64,000 bases of DNA from Marinibaculum pumilum. GTDB taxonomy: Bacteria > Pseudomonadota > Alphaproteobacteria > Ferrovibrionales > Ferrovibrionaceae. A model generated the notes under the pieces. That model was given only the letters and a program-made list of their open reading frames with translations. It was not told the DNA's origin and did no database searches. The translations under genes were made by a program, and so were the position numbers. Position 1 is the first letter of the stretch. Each line of letters begins with the position of its first letter. The stretch is from assembly GCF_042646425.1 (NCBI RefSeq), contig NZ_JBHRTR010000031.1:372001-436000 (forward strand), written 5' to 3'. Of this stretch, positions 43,081 to 51,614 are shown in pieces.

Positions 43081-43976
43081 GAAGCGGCCTTCCAGGTGCT
43101 GCGCAGGTATTTCAGCGGCCGCAGCCCGTCCTCCGGGTCGGCGCGCCATTCGCGCTCTTCCGCCTCGGCAGGCACCGGTCCCTTCGTGCCGTCGCCGTCG
43201 GCGCCGGCACCGCGGCGGATCTCGCCGATCACCCGGCGCAGGTCATCGGGCAGCCAGCAATGGCCGGCAGCGAATTCCGCGCCTTCGCCTTCCAGGTCGA
43301 CATGGCATTCGATCGCGCCGGCGCCCCAGCGATGGACGGCGCGCTGGATCACCGCGGGATCTGTCGTGTGGTCCGACCAGCCGATGGCGCAGCCGAGTGT
43401 GGCGCGCAGGGTGGCGATAGCGGCCAGGTTGGCCTCGGCCGCGCTGGCCGGATAGTGGGAAATGCAGTGCAGGACCGTCAGGTCGTGGCAGCCGGCATCG
43501 CTTGCGGCCTGCGCCGCCGCCTCGCATTCCGCCATCGTCGCCATGCCGGTCGACAGGATCACTGGCTTGCCGGTGGCCGCCGCTGCCCGCACCAGGTCGA
43601 GCCAGAGCAGTTCGTAGGAGGCGATCTTGTAGAAGTCGACATGGTCGCGCAGCGCCGCCACCGCCTCCAGGTCGAAGGGGGTGCAGGCGAAGGCGATGCC
43701 GCGCGCGCGGGCACGGGCGGCGATGTCGGGCAGGAAGGCCTCCGGCAGTTCCCAGGCACGGCGGGCACGGTGGCGTTCGCTCTGCGCCAGGATCTCCGGG
43801 GCGAACAGCCTGTCGATCTTGAACAGCTGGAACTTCACTGCAGCGCAGCCGGTGTCGGCGGCCAGGTCGACGAAGGCCAGGCAGCGGTCCAGGTCCGTCG
43901 CATGGTTGCTGGACACCTCGGCGATGAACCAGGGGCCATCCGGGGTCTGCCAGGCGGTGTTCTCGGGTGCTGTCAC
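43077..43976 (-). CDS. NeuB-family nonulosonic acid synthase without SAF domain
   Basis: Condenses phosphoenolpyruvate with a 6-deoxy-diacetamido hexose (or ManNAc) to a nine-carbon acid. 299 residues with WFIAEVSSNHATDLDRCLAFVDLA, AAVKFQLFKIDRLF (KFQ), FYKIASYELLWLDLV, PVILSTGMATMAE and VLHCISHYP, all NeuB barrel marks. Typical NeuB/PseI are about 340-350 residues because of a C-terminal SAF (antifreeze-like) domain; here the protein stops after DGLRPLKYLRSTWKAAS. Start is GTG. SAF helps bind the sugar in the partner subunit, so its absence is notable. Pseudaminic versus legionaminic specificity cannot be told. Confidence 0.85.
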   Translation of the reverse strand: MTAPENTAWQTPDGPWFIAEVSSNHATDLDRCLAFVDLAADTGCAAVKFQLFKIDRLFAPEILAQSERHRARRAWELPEAFLPDIAARARARGIAFACTPFDLEAVAALRDHVDFYKIASYELLWLDLVRAAAATGKPVILSTGMATMAECEAAAQAASDAGCHDLTVLHCISHYPASAAEANLAAIATLRATLGCAIGWSDHTTDPAVIQRAVHRWGAGAIECHVDLEGEGAEFAAGHCWLPDDLRRVIGEIRRGAGADGDGTKGPVPAEAEEREWRADPEDGLRPLKYLRSTWKAAS

Positions 43977-43997
43977 GTGCGGGTCCGTCGCGTCTCG

Positions 43998-46031
43998 TCA
44001 GCTCGCAGGGCCGCGCTCCAGACGGATGCGGAAGCCGATGCGGAAGGGCAGGGGAAGGCGCGGCTCGCCCTCCTGCACTGCCCGGCTGGTATCGTCCACC
44101 TCTGCGGCGGAAAAGGCCACCTGCGCGAAATAGGTCTCGGCGACGCTGCGGCAGGTCACCTGTCCGACCAGCGCGGCGGCACCGCGGTCGAAGGAAATGC
44201 AAAGCCTGTGCCTGTCGTCGCCGATCTCGAAGCGGCCCTCGGTGACGCCGAGCGCGGTGCCGGCGGAGACCAGAAGGGAGACCGGCCGGCCATGCTCGAC
44301 CTCGCCCTGCGACAGGCCGTGCCGGTCGGGCACCCGGCCGCCATTGTGGCAGACATAGGCCAGGCTCCGGCGATCGAAGGCGGCCGGGTTCAGAGTGACG
44401 AAGCCCAGCCGCAGCAGGCCGCGCGGCACCTCCGGCCAGTGCAGCACCAGGTCCAGCGCCAGCTCCGGTTCGTGCCGCAGGATGCGGTAGCGCTTCTCCA
44501 CCGGGCCCAGCGCGGTGCCGATCACACTGGCCACCTGCACCGCGTCCGGGTCGCTTTCGTCGACGGTGACGGCGCAGGGGTTGAGGTCGGTGACCTGATG
44601 GGCGCCGGGGCTCTGCTGCACGACATTGCCGCTGTACCAGTCGGCACCCAGCAGGATGTCGTCGAAATGGTCCAGGTGGAGGGTGCCGAACAGCCAGTTG
44701 CCCGGCGCCTCGGGCAGCCAGCAGCGTTCCACCGCCAGTCCCCGGCGGCGGTTCAGCGCGATCCCCAGGCCCGCCGTCTCCACCGTCAGCAGGCGCGATT
44801 CCGCCGGCGCCGAGGGCACCGCCGGTGCCGGCGCCGGCGGCGCTTCCGGCGACAGGCCGAGCGCCGCCTCGAAACCGGCCAGCCGCGCCTTGTAGGCCGA
44901 CCAGCGGTCCGCGGTGATGTGGGTGCGGAAATCGCTGCTCCACAGGAAGCAGAGCTCCTTCCACTGTGCCGCCGTGGCGGCCGGGTCGGCGGCCAGGCGG
45001 TCGGCGATGCGCTGGCAGCGGGTGTTGATCGTGAAGCTGGAGCGGCCGCTGACGGCCCAGCGCAGGATCGTGTACTTCGCCTGCTTCTTCGTCGGCAGCG
45101 GCACAGAGGCGGACTCCAGCCGCAGGGCCGGCCCGGCCGCCGCCTCGGTCAGCAGTGCCGTCGGGTCGGTGAAGGCGACGCCGTCCAGCGCGGCGACGGC
45201 GGCGAAGGCGTCGGCGATGCGCTGCCATTCGGACTCCGCCGCCAGGGCCGGTTCCGCCTCGAAGCGGCCGGGGCGGAAATCGAACACCTCGGCATCGTTG
45301 CAATAGAGGCAGAGCGCCCGTCGCGCGCCGCCGGGCGGCGGCCGGTGGCCGGCGACGAAGGTCGCGAATTCCTGCGGCTCGAACTCGCCATGCGCCATCC
45401 GCTGCAGCTTCTGGAACGGGATCGTGTGGCTCCAGATCACCGGCAGGCTGGCGCCGTCGCTGCCGGCGGCGCGCAGCGGGGCGTAGCGCCGCGCCGGCGG
45501 CCAGTCGGGATGGGCGCGGAAGCAGTTCTCCCATTCCATCACCAGGCCCTCATAGCCGGCCTCGGCATAGAGCGCCGGCAGGCCGGGGCCGTAGGTCTGC
45601 TCGTTCACCAGGGCAAGCCGCGGCGCGGCATCCAGCAGATCGGCATAGGCCTGCCGGCCCAGTTGCAGGTTCCAGGCATTGGCCGCAGCGGGCATCAGCG
45701 GGCCGATCGCCTGCGCATAGCCGGAGCCGATCAATGTGACCCGCCCGGCCGCCACCAGGCCCTTCAGCCGCGCGATCCAGTCCGGCGCAAGCCGCGCCAG
45801 TTCCTCCAGGGTATAGCCGGTCGCCTCGACGCCGATCGGGCCGGGAGCCGCTTCCGCCAGATCCAGCAGCCGCGCATAGGCGCGCGCGACCAGCGCCGGG
45901 CGGGCCTCCTCCGCGATCGAGGAGAAGGCGATGTTCAGGTGGAAGATCGCATAGACCCGCAGGCCCGGGGCGGCATCTGCACCGGTCTCGGGCGGGGGCT
46001 GGTCTGCGGGCCGATCAGAGGAGTGTGACAT
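43998..46031 (-). CDS. GH57-like glycoside hydrolase or polysaccharide-processing protein
   Basis: 677 residues. The N-terminal half looks like the (beta/alpha)7 barrel of GH57: YAIFHLNIAFSSI (His in the first strand), IGVEATGYTLEEL, VTLIGSGYAQAI, LALVNEQTYG with a Glu where the GH57 nucleophile is expected, and GYEGLVMEWEN. The remainder is helical then beta-rich. No signal peptide, so cytosolic. Only 21 bases separate it from the NeuB gene. It could trim or remodel a glycan precursor. The family call is from motif order only. Confidence 0.6.
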   Translation of the reverse strand: MSHSSDRPADQPPPETGADAAPGLRVYAIFHLNIAFSSIAEEARPALVARAYARLLDLAEAAPGPIGVEATGYTLEELARLAPDWIARLKGLVAAGRVTLIGSGYAQAIGPLMPAAANAWNLQLGRQAYADLLDAAPRLALVNEQTYGPGLPALYAEAGYEGLVMEWENCFRAHPDWPPARRYAPLRAAGSDGASLPVIWSHTIPFQKLQRMAHGEFEPQEFATFVAGHRPPPGGARRALCLYCNDAEVFDFRPGRFEAEPALAAESEWQRIADAFAAVAALDGVAFTDPTALLTEAAAGPALRLESASVPLPTKKQAKYTILRWAVSGRSSFTINTRCQRIADRLAADPAATAAQWKELCFLWSSDFRTHITADRWSAYKARLAGFEAALGLSPEAPPAPAPAVPSAPAESRLLTVETAGLGIALNRRRGLAVERCWLPEAPGNWLFGTLHLDHFDDILLGADWYSGNVVQQSPGAHQVTDLNPCAVTVDESDPDAVQVASVIGTALGPVEKRYRILRHEPELALDLVLHWPEVPRGLLRLGFVTLNPAAFDRRSLAYVCHNGGRVPDRHGLSQGEVEHGRPVSLLVSAGTALGVTEGRFEIGDDRHRLCISFDRGAAALVGQVTCRSVAETYFAQVAFSAAEVDDTSRAVQEGEPRLPLPFRIGFRIRLERGPAS

Positions 46032-46104
46032 GGCGGAGAAAGCAATAGCGCGGGTCGGCCGCGATGCCCACTGCCGCCCGATATCGCCATTGCGGAGACC
46101 GCTG

Positions 46105-46914
46105 CTATGCGGCCTCTTCCTCCGCCCAGACGCGGAACCCGGACAGGGTATTGGGGCCGAAGGTGTGGGTCAGCGGCACGTCGGCGGCATCGCGGCCATG
46201 GGCGATCAGGATGCGGCCGATGCGCGGGCTGTTGTTGCGGGGATCGAAGGTCCACCAGCGGCCGTCCATGAACACCTGCATCCAGGCTGCGAAATCCATC
46301 GGCGCATAGGGCGGCGGTTCGCCGATATCCGTGACATAGCCGGTGCAGTAGCGGGTCGGGATATTCAGGCAGCGGCAGAAGGTGACGGCCAGGTGGGTAA
46401 AGTCCCGGCACACGCCGACGCCTTCGGCATAGGCCTCCGCCGCGGTGCGGGTGGCGCGCGAATGCTCGTAGCCGAAGGCGATGTGGCGATGCACGAAGTC
46501 GCAGATCTCCTGCACCAGCGGCCAGCCGGGGGTGCAATGGCCGAACAGGCGCCAGGCTTCGGCCATCAACAGGTCGGTCTCGCAATAGCGGCTGCCCAGC
46601 AGGTAGATCAGCACGTCCGGCGGCAGGTCCTCGACCGGGTGCCGCCTTGCCCGCTGGTCCCAGCGGTCCGGCAGGCCGTCATCCTGGATCACGCCGTCGG
46701 TGCCCAGGGTGAAGCGTCCCGGCGGCGCGACCAGCCTGTTGCACCAGTTGCCGAAGCCGTCGCGATAGCTCTCCAGCGGCAGTGGCGGATCGGTCCGCAG
46801 CAGGTCCGGGACCTCCAGGAAGCTGACCCGCGAATAATGCACATTCAGCATGGCGATCATCGGTGTCGCCTGCGGCAGGTCGTAGCTCATCTCGCAACCG
46901 AGCCTGATGCGCAT
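46105..46914 (-). CDS. Transglutaminase-like protein
   Basis: 269 residues. An N-terminal beta domain (IRLGCEMSYDLPQATPMIAML) is followed by the transglutaminase core: ICDFVHRHIAFGY, then GVGVCRDFTHLAVTFCRCLNIPTRYCTGYV with the catalytic Cys, and MDFAAWMQVFMDGRWWTFDPRNN. The expected His (HAW) is Ala here (AAW), so the Cys-His-Asp triad is incomplete. GGGGAG lies 8 bases upstream of the ATG. It precedes the GH57-like gene by 73 bases in the same direction. Possible roles are a protease or a binding protein. Confidence 0.75.
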   Translation of the reverse strand: MRIRLGCEMSYDLPQATPMIAMLNVHYSRVSFLEVPDLLRTDPPLPLESYRDGFGNWCNRLVAPPGRFTLGTDGVIQDDGLPDRWDQRARRHPVEDLPPDVLIYLLGSRYCETDLLMAEAWRLFGHCTPGWPLVQEICDFVHRHIAFGYEHSRATRTAAEAYAEGVGVCRDFTHLAVTFCRCLNIPTRYCTGYVTDIGEPPPYAPMDFAAWMQVFMDGRWWTFDPRNNSPRIGRILIAHGRDAADVPLTHTFGPNTLSGFRVWAEEEAA

Positions 46915-47084
46915 CGCCGGGACTCCCCTTGGGTATCTGGCCGGGCGGCGGTCGCCGGGCCGTTCGTGCCGGGCTGAAGCGGGACCTTGGCCCGCCAGGC
47001 CCTGTCCCTTCAACTCCAGCAGGCAACCGGTGCGGCGGCGGCAAGGTTCCGCGATGCTGCGTTCCGGGGAGGCCGGCCGGGTTC

Positions 47085-48242
47085 TCAGTCCGTGCCGATG
47101 ACCGTCCGGTTGCGCCCCTCTTCCTTGGCGCGATAGAGCGCCTGGTCGGCCCTGCGGGACAGGCGGTCCAGATCGTCGCCGGAATGGTCGAAGGTCGCCA
47201 GGCCGATGCTGACGGTGACCTGGAACGGGTCGCCATGGCCATCGAAGCGCAGGTCCTGCATCCCGTGCCGGATCCGTTCCGCGACGGCAAGGGCCGCCTG
47301 GCAATCGACACGCGGCAGCAGGATCGCGAACTCCTCGCCCCCCAGGCGTGCGGACAGGTCGCTGTCGCGCAGCGAGGCGGTGACGATTTCCGCCAGCTTG
47401 CGCAGGACCTCGTCGCCGGCCGGATGGCCGAAGCGGTCGTTGATCGCCTTGAACTGGTCGAGGTCGAGATAGAGCAGCGCCAGGCTGCCGCCGAAGCGTC
47501 GGGCGCGCCGGATCGCTTCGCCGGCACGGGTATCGAAGGATCGCCTGTTGTGCAGCCCGGTCAGCGGGTCCAGCTCCGCCTGGCGCTTCAGGTCCGCCTG
47601 CAGGTACTCGGTCACCATCGCCGTGTAGGTGGTGGCGACCATGACGGAGATGATCAGGGCGTTCAGCAGCGTGATGGTGATGTCCCAGCTGGCCTCGGAC
47701 TGTGTCTCCGGTGAGGGGTGGATCGCGCCGAACGCCGCGCGGACCAGGAAGAACAGGGCGTTGTAGCCGAAGACGCAGGACATCAGCCGGCTCGATACCC
47801 GGACCGCGTCGCCCCTGGCCGGCCAGAGCGAGACCGCGTTCAGAGTGCAGACGACGAAGATACCGGCCGATGTGATGCTGATCTGGCGGGCAATCTCCGA
47901 TCCGGTCTCCAGCAGGGTCCAGAGGATCGCCGCATAGAGCAGCGGCATCCCCCAGGCGAGCCAGCTGGGGAACGGGCGGCGTCCCATGAACTGGCGGGAG
48001 CCGACGGTCGCCACCATCAGCCCTGCGACGGCCAGCAGACCGGCGGCGACCACCACCGGAATCCGCGGCAGACCGAACTGCAGGGGCAGCATGGCGAAGC
48101 TGATGCCGATCATCACGCGGCCGACGATCCAGGCGACGATGCCCGGGACCTGCGGGTTAACGGCCCAGACGGCCACCAGGGCAGCGGTGCCGGCGATATG
48201 GGCGATGGCGAGCGCGACGACGAGCGTCACCGGGTCGAACAA
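47085..48242 (-). CDS. Membrane diguanylate cyclase (GGDEF)
   Basis: Makes cyclic di-GMP at the inner membrane. About 385 residues: six or so hydrophobic helices in the first ~200, then a GGDEF domain starting LDPLTGLHNRRSF, with YLDLDQFKAINDRFGHPAGDEVL and the active RLGGEEFAILL (GGEEF). The RxxD inhibitory site is not seen in the expected place. A frame reaching upstream has an ATG at 48362, but AGAGG 6 bases before a TTG at 48242 gives MFDPVTLVVALAIAH, a better start for a membrane protein. Cyclic di-GMP controls motility in many bacteria. Confidence 0.85.
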   Translation of the reverse strand: MFDPVTLVVALAIAHIAGTAALVAVWAVNPQVPGIVAWIVGRVMIGISFAMLPLQFGLPRIPVVVAAGLLAVAGLMVATVGSRQFMGRRPFPSWLAWGMPLLYAAILWTLLETGSEIARQISITSAGIFVVCTLNAVSLWPARGDAVRVSSRLMSCVFGYNALFFLVRAAFGAIHPSPETQSEASWDITITLLNALIISVMVATTYTAMVTEYLQADLKRQAELDPLTGLHNRRSFDTRAGEAIRRARRFGGSLALLYLDLDQFKAINDRFGHPAGDEVLRKLAEIVTASLRDSDLSARLGGEEFAILLPRVDCQAALAVAERIRHGMQDLRFDGHGDPFQVTVSIGLATFDHSGDDLDRLSRRADQALYRAKEEGRNRTVIGTD

Positions 48243-48552
48243 GTCTGGCCTCTTGACGGGTTTGCCGCACCGCGGGACCGGGCACGCCCGGGTACCAGGG
48301 CGTCGGCGGGCGCGGTGCGTCCGGAACGCGGAATGATCCCCCAGGCGTAGCGGTTTCGCCATCACGAAACCGGCAACTAGCCGGAAGGAGGATGCACAGG
48401 CTGTCCGCCCGCCGTGCCGGACCCCGGCCCGGCAGCCAGGGGGAGACGGGCAGGGGAGACGGGCCGCGACCCGCTTCGCAGACGCGGCGTCAGGAACTTC
48501 GGCAGAGCCGGGCTGTTTCCAGCGCATCTGAATCAAGACGTGTGAGGGATAG
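48243..48552. other. Intergenic region before the microprotein operon
   Basis: A 310-base gap between divergent units. If the alternative ATG is used, its first 120 bases would encode an N-terminal extension of the GGDEF protein. I see no strong promoter, hairpin or gene. Confidence 0.4.
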
Positions 48553-48627
48553 ATGCACGGGATCATTTACCTGGTGGGACTTGTCGTCGTCGTGCTCGCC
48601 ATTCTGTCCCTGCTTGGCTTGGCCTGA
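48553..48627 (+). CDS. Single-helix membrane microprotein (24 aa)
   Basis: MHGIIYLVGLVVVVLAILSL and four more residues: one transmembrane helix with almost nothing outside it. GAGGGA sits a few bases before the ATG. A similar microprotein lies on the other side of the next gene. Too short for homology; it could be a small subunit or regulator of the membrane protein encoded 48 bases downstream. Confidence 0.6.
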   Translation: MHGIIYLVGLVVVVLAILSLLGLA

Positions 48628-48675
48628 ACGAAACCGCGCCGCCGGCAGGACGAACGAATTCGATAGGGGAAAGAG

Positions 48676-49584
48676 ATGGCAGAGGTCTCCACTTCCGCCG
48701 GCCGACAGCCGGCGCATCTGGACTGGCCGGCAATCATTGCCGGCGCCGTGATCGCGACCGCGGTGTCGTTCGTGCTGCACACATTCGGTGCGGCACTGGG
48801 GCTCTCCGTGGTCTCGCCGTTCGGAAGCGACGGAATCGGCGGGACGGGGCTTCTGATCGGGATGGCCCTGTGGGTGCTCTGGGTCACCGTTTCCAGCTTC
48901 ATGCTGGGGGCCTATGTCACCGGCCGCCTGCGGCGCCGGGCCTATGACGCGACGGAGCATGAATCGGACCTGCGTGACGGTGCCCATGGCCTGACGGTCT
49001 GGGCGCTGGGCGTGATTCTTGGCGCATTCGTATTGGCCTCCGGCGTGGACAGCGCCAGCCGTACCGGGGCCGCCGCGGTGTCCGGCGTCGCCGAAGGCGC
49101 CGGCACGACGGTGCAGGCGGCGACCCGCGCGATCGATGAACCCGGCTTCCAACTGGCTCTCAGCCGGCTGCTGCGCCCGGTCCAGGGCGGCAACGGCGAT
49201 GCCGAGCAGCGCCGCGCGCTGCAGGACGAATTCGGCCTGATGCTGGAGGGCACGGCCGGACCCGCCGGAACGGGGCAGGACGCGGCGGCAGTGGGGATCT
49301 CCGACAGCGACAGGGCCTACATGGCCAATGTCCTGCAGCAGGAACTGGGCCTCAGCGAAGAGCAGGCCCGGGCCCGCGTGTCGGATCTGGCGGAGAGCTG
49401 GAGCCAGCTGCAGGCCAGGGCGGAGGAGGCGGCGCGAACCGCCCGGACGGCGACCGTGCTGGGCGCCTTCGTGCTTGCCGCCGCGCTGCTGATCGCAGGG
49501 GCGGCCGCCTGGGTCGCCGCCGGCATCGGCGGACGGCATCGCGACGAGCAGACGGTCTTCCGCTTCATCGCCCGCCGCTTCTGA
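48676..49584 (+). CDS. Membrane protein of unknown function ('PhnA-like' type)
   Basis: 302 residues with two helices in the first 90 (DWPAIIAGAVIATAVSFVLH; LLIGMALWVLWVTVSSFMLG), another at 108-125 and one near the C-terminus (VLGAFVLAAALLIAGAAAWV). A helical, Ala/Gln/Glu-rich middle lies between them. Proteins of this layout in rhizobia are often labelled 'PhnA-like' without evidence. GGGAAAGAG precedes the ATG. Flanked by two microproteins (48553 and 49606) in the same direction, with gaps of 48 and 21 bases, so a three-gene operon is likely. Confidence 0.7.
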   Translation: MAEVSTSAGRQPAHLDWPAIIAGAVIATAVSFVLHTFGAALGLSVVSPFGSDGIGGTGLLIGMALWVLWVTVSSFMLGAYVTGRLRRRAYDATEHESDLRDGAHGLTVWALGVILGAFVLASGVDSASRTGAAAVSGVAEGAGTTVQAATRAIDEPGFQLALSRLLRPVQGGNGDAEQRRALQDEFGLMLEGTAGPAGTGQDAAAVGISDSDRAYMANVLQQELGLSEEQARARVSDLAESWSQLQARAEEAARTARTATVLGAFVLAAALLIAGAAAWVAAGIGGRHRDEQTVFRFIARRF

Positions 49585-49605
49585 GCCGCGACAAGGAGAA
49601 TCCCG

Positions 49606-49677
49606 ATGCTTTATCTGCTTCTCTGGCTGCTTGGCGTCCCGCTGATCGTGGTGGTTCTGCTGGCCGTCGCGCTGTAG
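49606..49677 (+). CDS. Single-helix membrane microprotein (23 aa)
   Basis: MLYLLLWLLGVPLIVVVLLA and three more residues. AAGGAGA lies 6 bases before the ATG, an excellent ribosome site for so short a frame. The hydrophobic helix is interrupted by one Pro. It ends 35 bases before the convergent cysNC gene. Confidence 0.65.
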   Translation: MLYLLLWLLGVPLIVVVLLAVAL

Positions 49678-49711
49678 CGCAGGAGGTGTTCGACCCGGCC
49701 TGTCGTCCCGC

Positions 49712-51607
49712 TCAGCCGCCGCCGGGACCGACCCGGGCGCGGATGAAGTCGACCAGCCGGTCGACCGACGCCTCGGCGGTCTCGCGGCCGGTGTCCAGCA
49801 CCAGTTCGGGCGCCTCCGGCGGCTCATAGGGCGCGTCGATGCCGGTGAAGTCCTGGATCTCGCCGGCGCGGGCGCGGGCATAGAGCCCTTTCGGGTCGCG
49901 TTCCTCGCAGACCGACAGGTCTGCGGAGATATGCACCTCGCAGAACCTTGCCCCGGCGGCCTTGCGGGCGCGGTCGCGGTCCGACCGGTAGGGCGATATG
50001 AACGCCGTCACCACCACCAGGCCGGCATCCGCCATCAGGGCCGCCACCTCGCCGACCCGGCGGATGTTCTCGGCGCGGTCCTCGGGCGAGAAGCCCAGAT
50101 TGGCGTTCAGCCCGGCCCGCACATTGTCACCGTCCAGCACGTAGACCTGGTAGCCCAGCGCGAACAGCCGGCTCTCCGCCTCGATCGCGATGGTGGACTT
50201 GCCGGCACCCGACAGCCCGGTCAGCCAGATCACCGCGCCTTCGTGGCCGTTGCGGGCCTTGCGCTGCGCGCCGGTCACCCGGTGCGCGACCGCCATCAGG
50301 TTCGAGCCCTTGACCGTGACCAGGGCGCGCTGGTCCGCATAGCCGGCCATGGAGGCGCGCCCCGCCGCCACGACGCGGTCGCCGTCCACCAGGGCGAATC
50401 GCCCGGTGCGCGCCAAAGCGGGGTCGTCGTCGAGCGCCATCAGGCGCGCGCTGCGCAGGGTGACATGGCCCAGAGCCAGTTGCGTCACCTCGGTCGCCGG
50501 CGCCATCTCCAGGCTGTCCAGATCGGTCACGCCGTCGATCGACTGGACATGCACCGCATGGCTTGCGGTGGTCAGCCGCAGGGTCAGGCGGCGCCCGGCC
50601 TGCAGCGGCTGCCGGTCGAGCCACAGGATGCGCGCGCGGCAGACATCGGTCTCCTTCGGCGGTGCCTGCAGGTGGCTGGCGATGCTGCCGCGCTCGACGA
50701 AGACCTGGTCGTCCAGGGTGAAGCCGACGCAGTCGCCGGGCCCGGCGCTCTGGCCGGGCAGGTCCGGCCAGCCCTCGATCCTTGCCACCTTCGCCGTGAC
50801 GTTGTGGGGGGAAAACAGCAGCGTGTCGCCGGCGGCGAGCCGGCCGCTCTCCACCCGGCCGACCAGGATGCGGCGTTCGTCGAACTTGTAGATGTCCTGG
50901 ATCGGCAGGCGCAGCGGCGTCTCGCCCGGGTCGGTTGCGACATGGAGCGCGTCCATCGCGCGCAGGATCGTCGGGCCGTCATGCCAGGGCATGTTGCCGG
51001 ACGGCGAGGCGATGTTGTCGCCGTCGCGGGCGACGATCGGCACGATCGCCGCCGGTGCCAGCTCCAGCTTCGCCAGATAGGCGCGGATGTCGGCGGACAG
51101 CGCCGCGAAGCGCGCGGCGTCGTAGCCGACCCGGTCCATCTTGTTGACCGCGACGACCACCTGCTTCACCCCGATCAGGGCGAGCAGCGCGCCATGCCGC
51201 CGGGTCTGCTCCCGCACGCCTTCCTCGGCATCGACTACCAGGATCGCGGCATCGGCCTGGGCGGCGCCGGTCAGCATGTTGCGGACGAAGTCGCGATGGC
51301 CCGGCGCATCGATGATCACCACGGTCCGCGCGGCGGTGCGGAACCAGATCTGCGTGGTGTCGATGGTGATGCCCTGGTCGCGCTCCGCCTGCAGGGCGTC
51401 CAGCAGGAAGCCGTATTCGAAGGGCATGCCGCGGCGCTTGCAGGCGGCGCGGATGCCCTCCTCCTTGCCCTCCGGCAGGGCGTCGGTGTCGTGCAGCAGG
51501 CGGCCGATCAGGGTGGACTTGCCATGGTCGACATGGCCGGTGACCACCAGGCGCAGGGTGGGCAGGGCGGCGACCGTATCGGTGCCGGGCGAAGCTCCGG
51601 AAGTCAT
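49712..51607 (-). CDS. cysNC: Bifunctional sulfate adenylyltransferase subunit 1 / APS kinase
   Basis: Uses GTP to drive ATP sulfurylase and then phosphorylates APS to PAPS. 631 residues. The N-terminal GTPase part has GHVDHGKSTLIGR (P-loop), DAPGHRDF, and NKMDRVGYD. The C-terminal APS kinase begins about residue 445 with WLTGLSGAGKSTIA. NodQ/CysNC fusions of this kind supply PAPS for sulfated glycans or for assimilation. The ATG starts 8 bases after the cysD stop. The frame extends upstream in the shadow of cysD. No cysH is nearby, so the purpose cannot be decided here. Confidence 0.95.
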   Translation of the reverse strand: MTSGASPGTDTVAALPTLRLVVTGHVDHGKSTLIGRLLHDTDALPEGKEEGIRAACKRRGMPFEYGFLLDALQAERDQGITIDTTQIWFRTAARTVVIIDAPGHRDFVRNMLTGAAQADAAILVVDAEEGVREQTRRHGALLALIGVKQVVVAVNKMDRVGYDAARFAALSADIRAYLAKLELAPAAIVPIVARDGDNIASPSGNMPWHDGPTILRAMDALHVATDPGETPLRLPIQDIYKFDERRILVGRVESGRLAAGDTLLFSPHNVTAKVARIEGWPDLPGQSAGPGDCVGFTLDDQVFVERGSIASHLQAPPKETDVCRARILWLDRQPLQAGRRLTLRLTTASHAVHVQSIDGVTDLDSLEMAPATEVTQLALGHVTLRSARLMALDDDPALARTGRFALVDGDRVVAAGRASMAGYADQRALVTVKGSNLMAVAHRVTGAQRKARNGHEGAVIWLTGLSGAGKSTIAIEAESRLFALGYQVYVLDGDNVRAGLNANLGFSPEDRAENIRRVGEVAALMADAGLVVVTAFISPYRSDRDRARKAAGARFCEVHISADLSVCEERDPKGLYARARAGEIQDFTGIDAPYEPPEAPELVLDTGRETAEASVDRLVDFIRARVGPGGG

Positions 51608-51614
51608 GGGCGGT

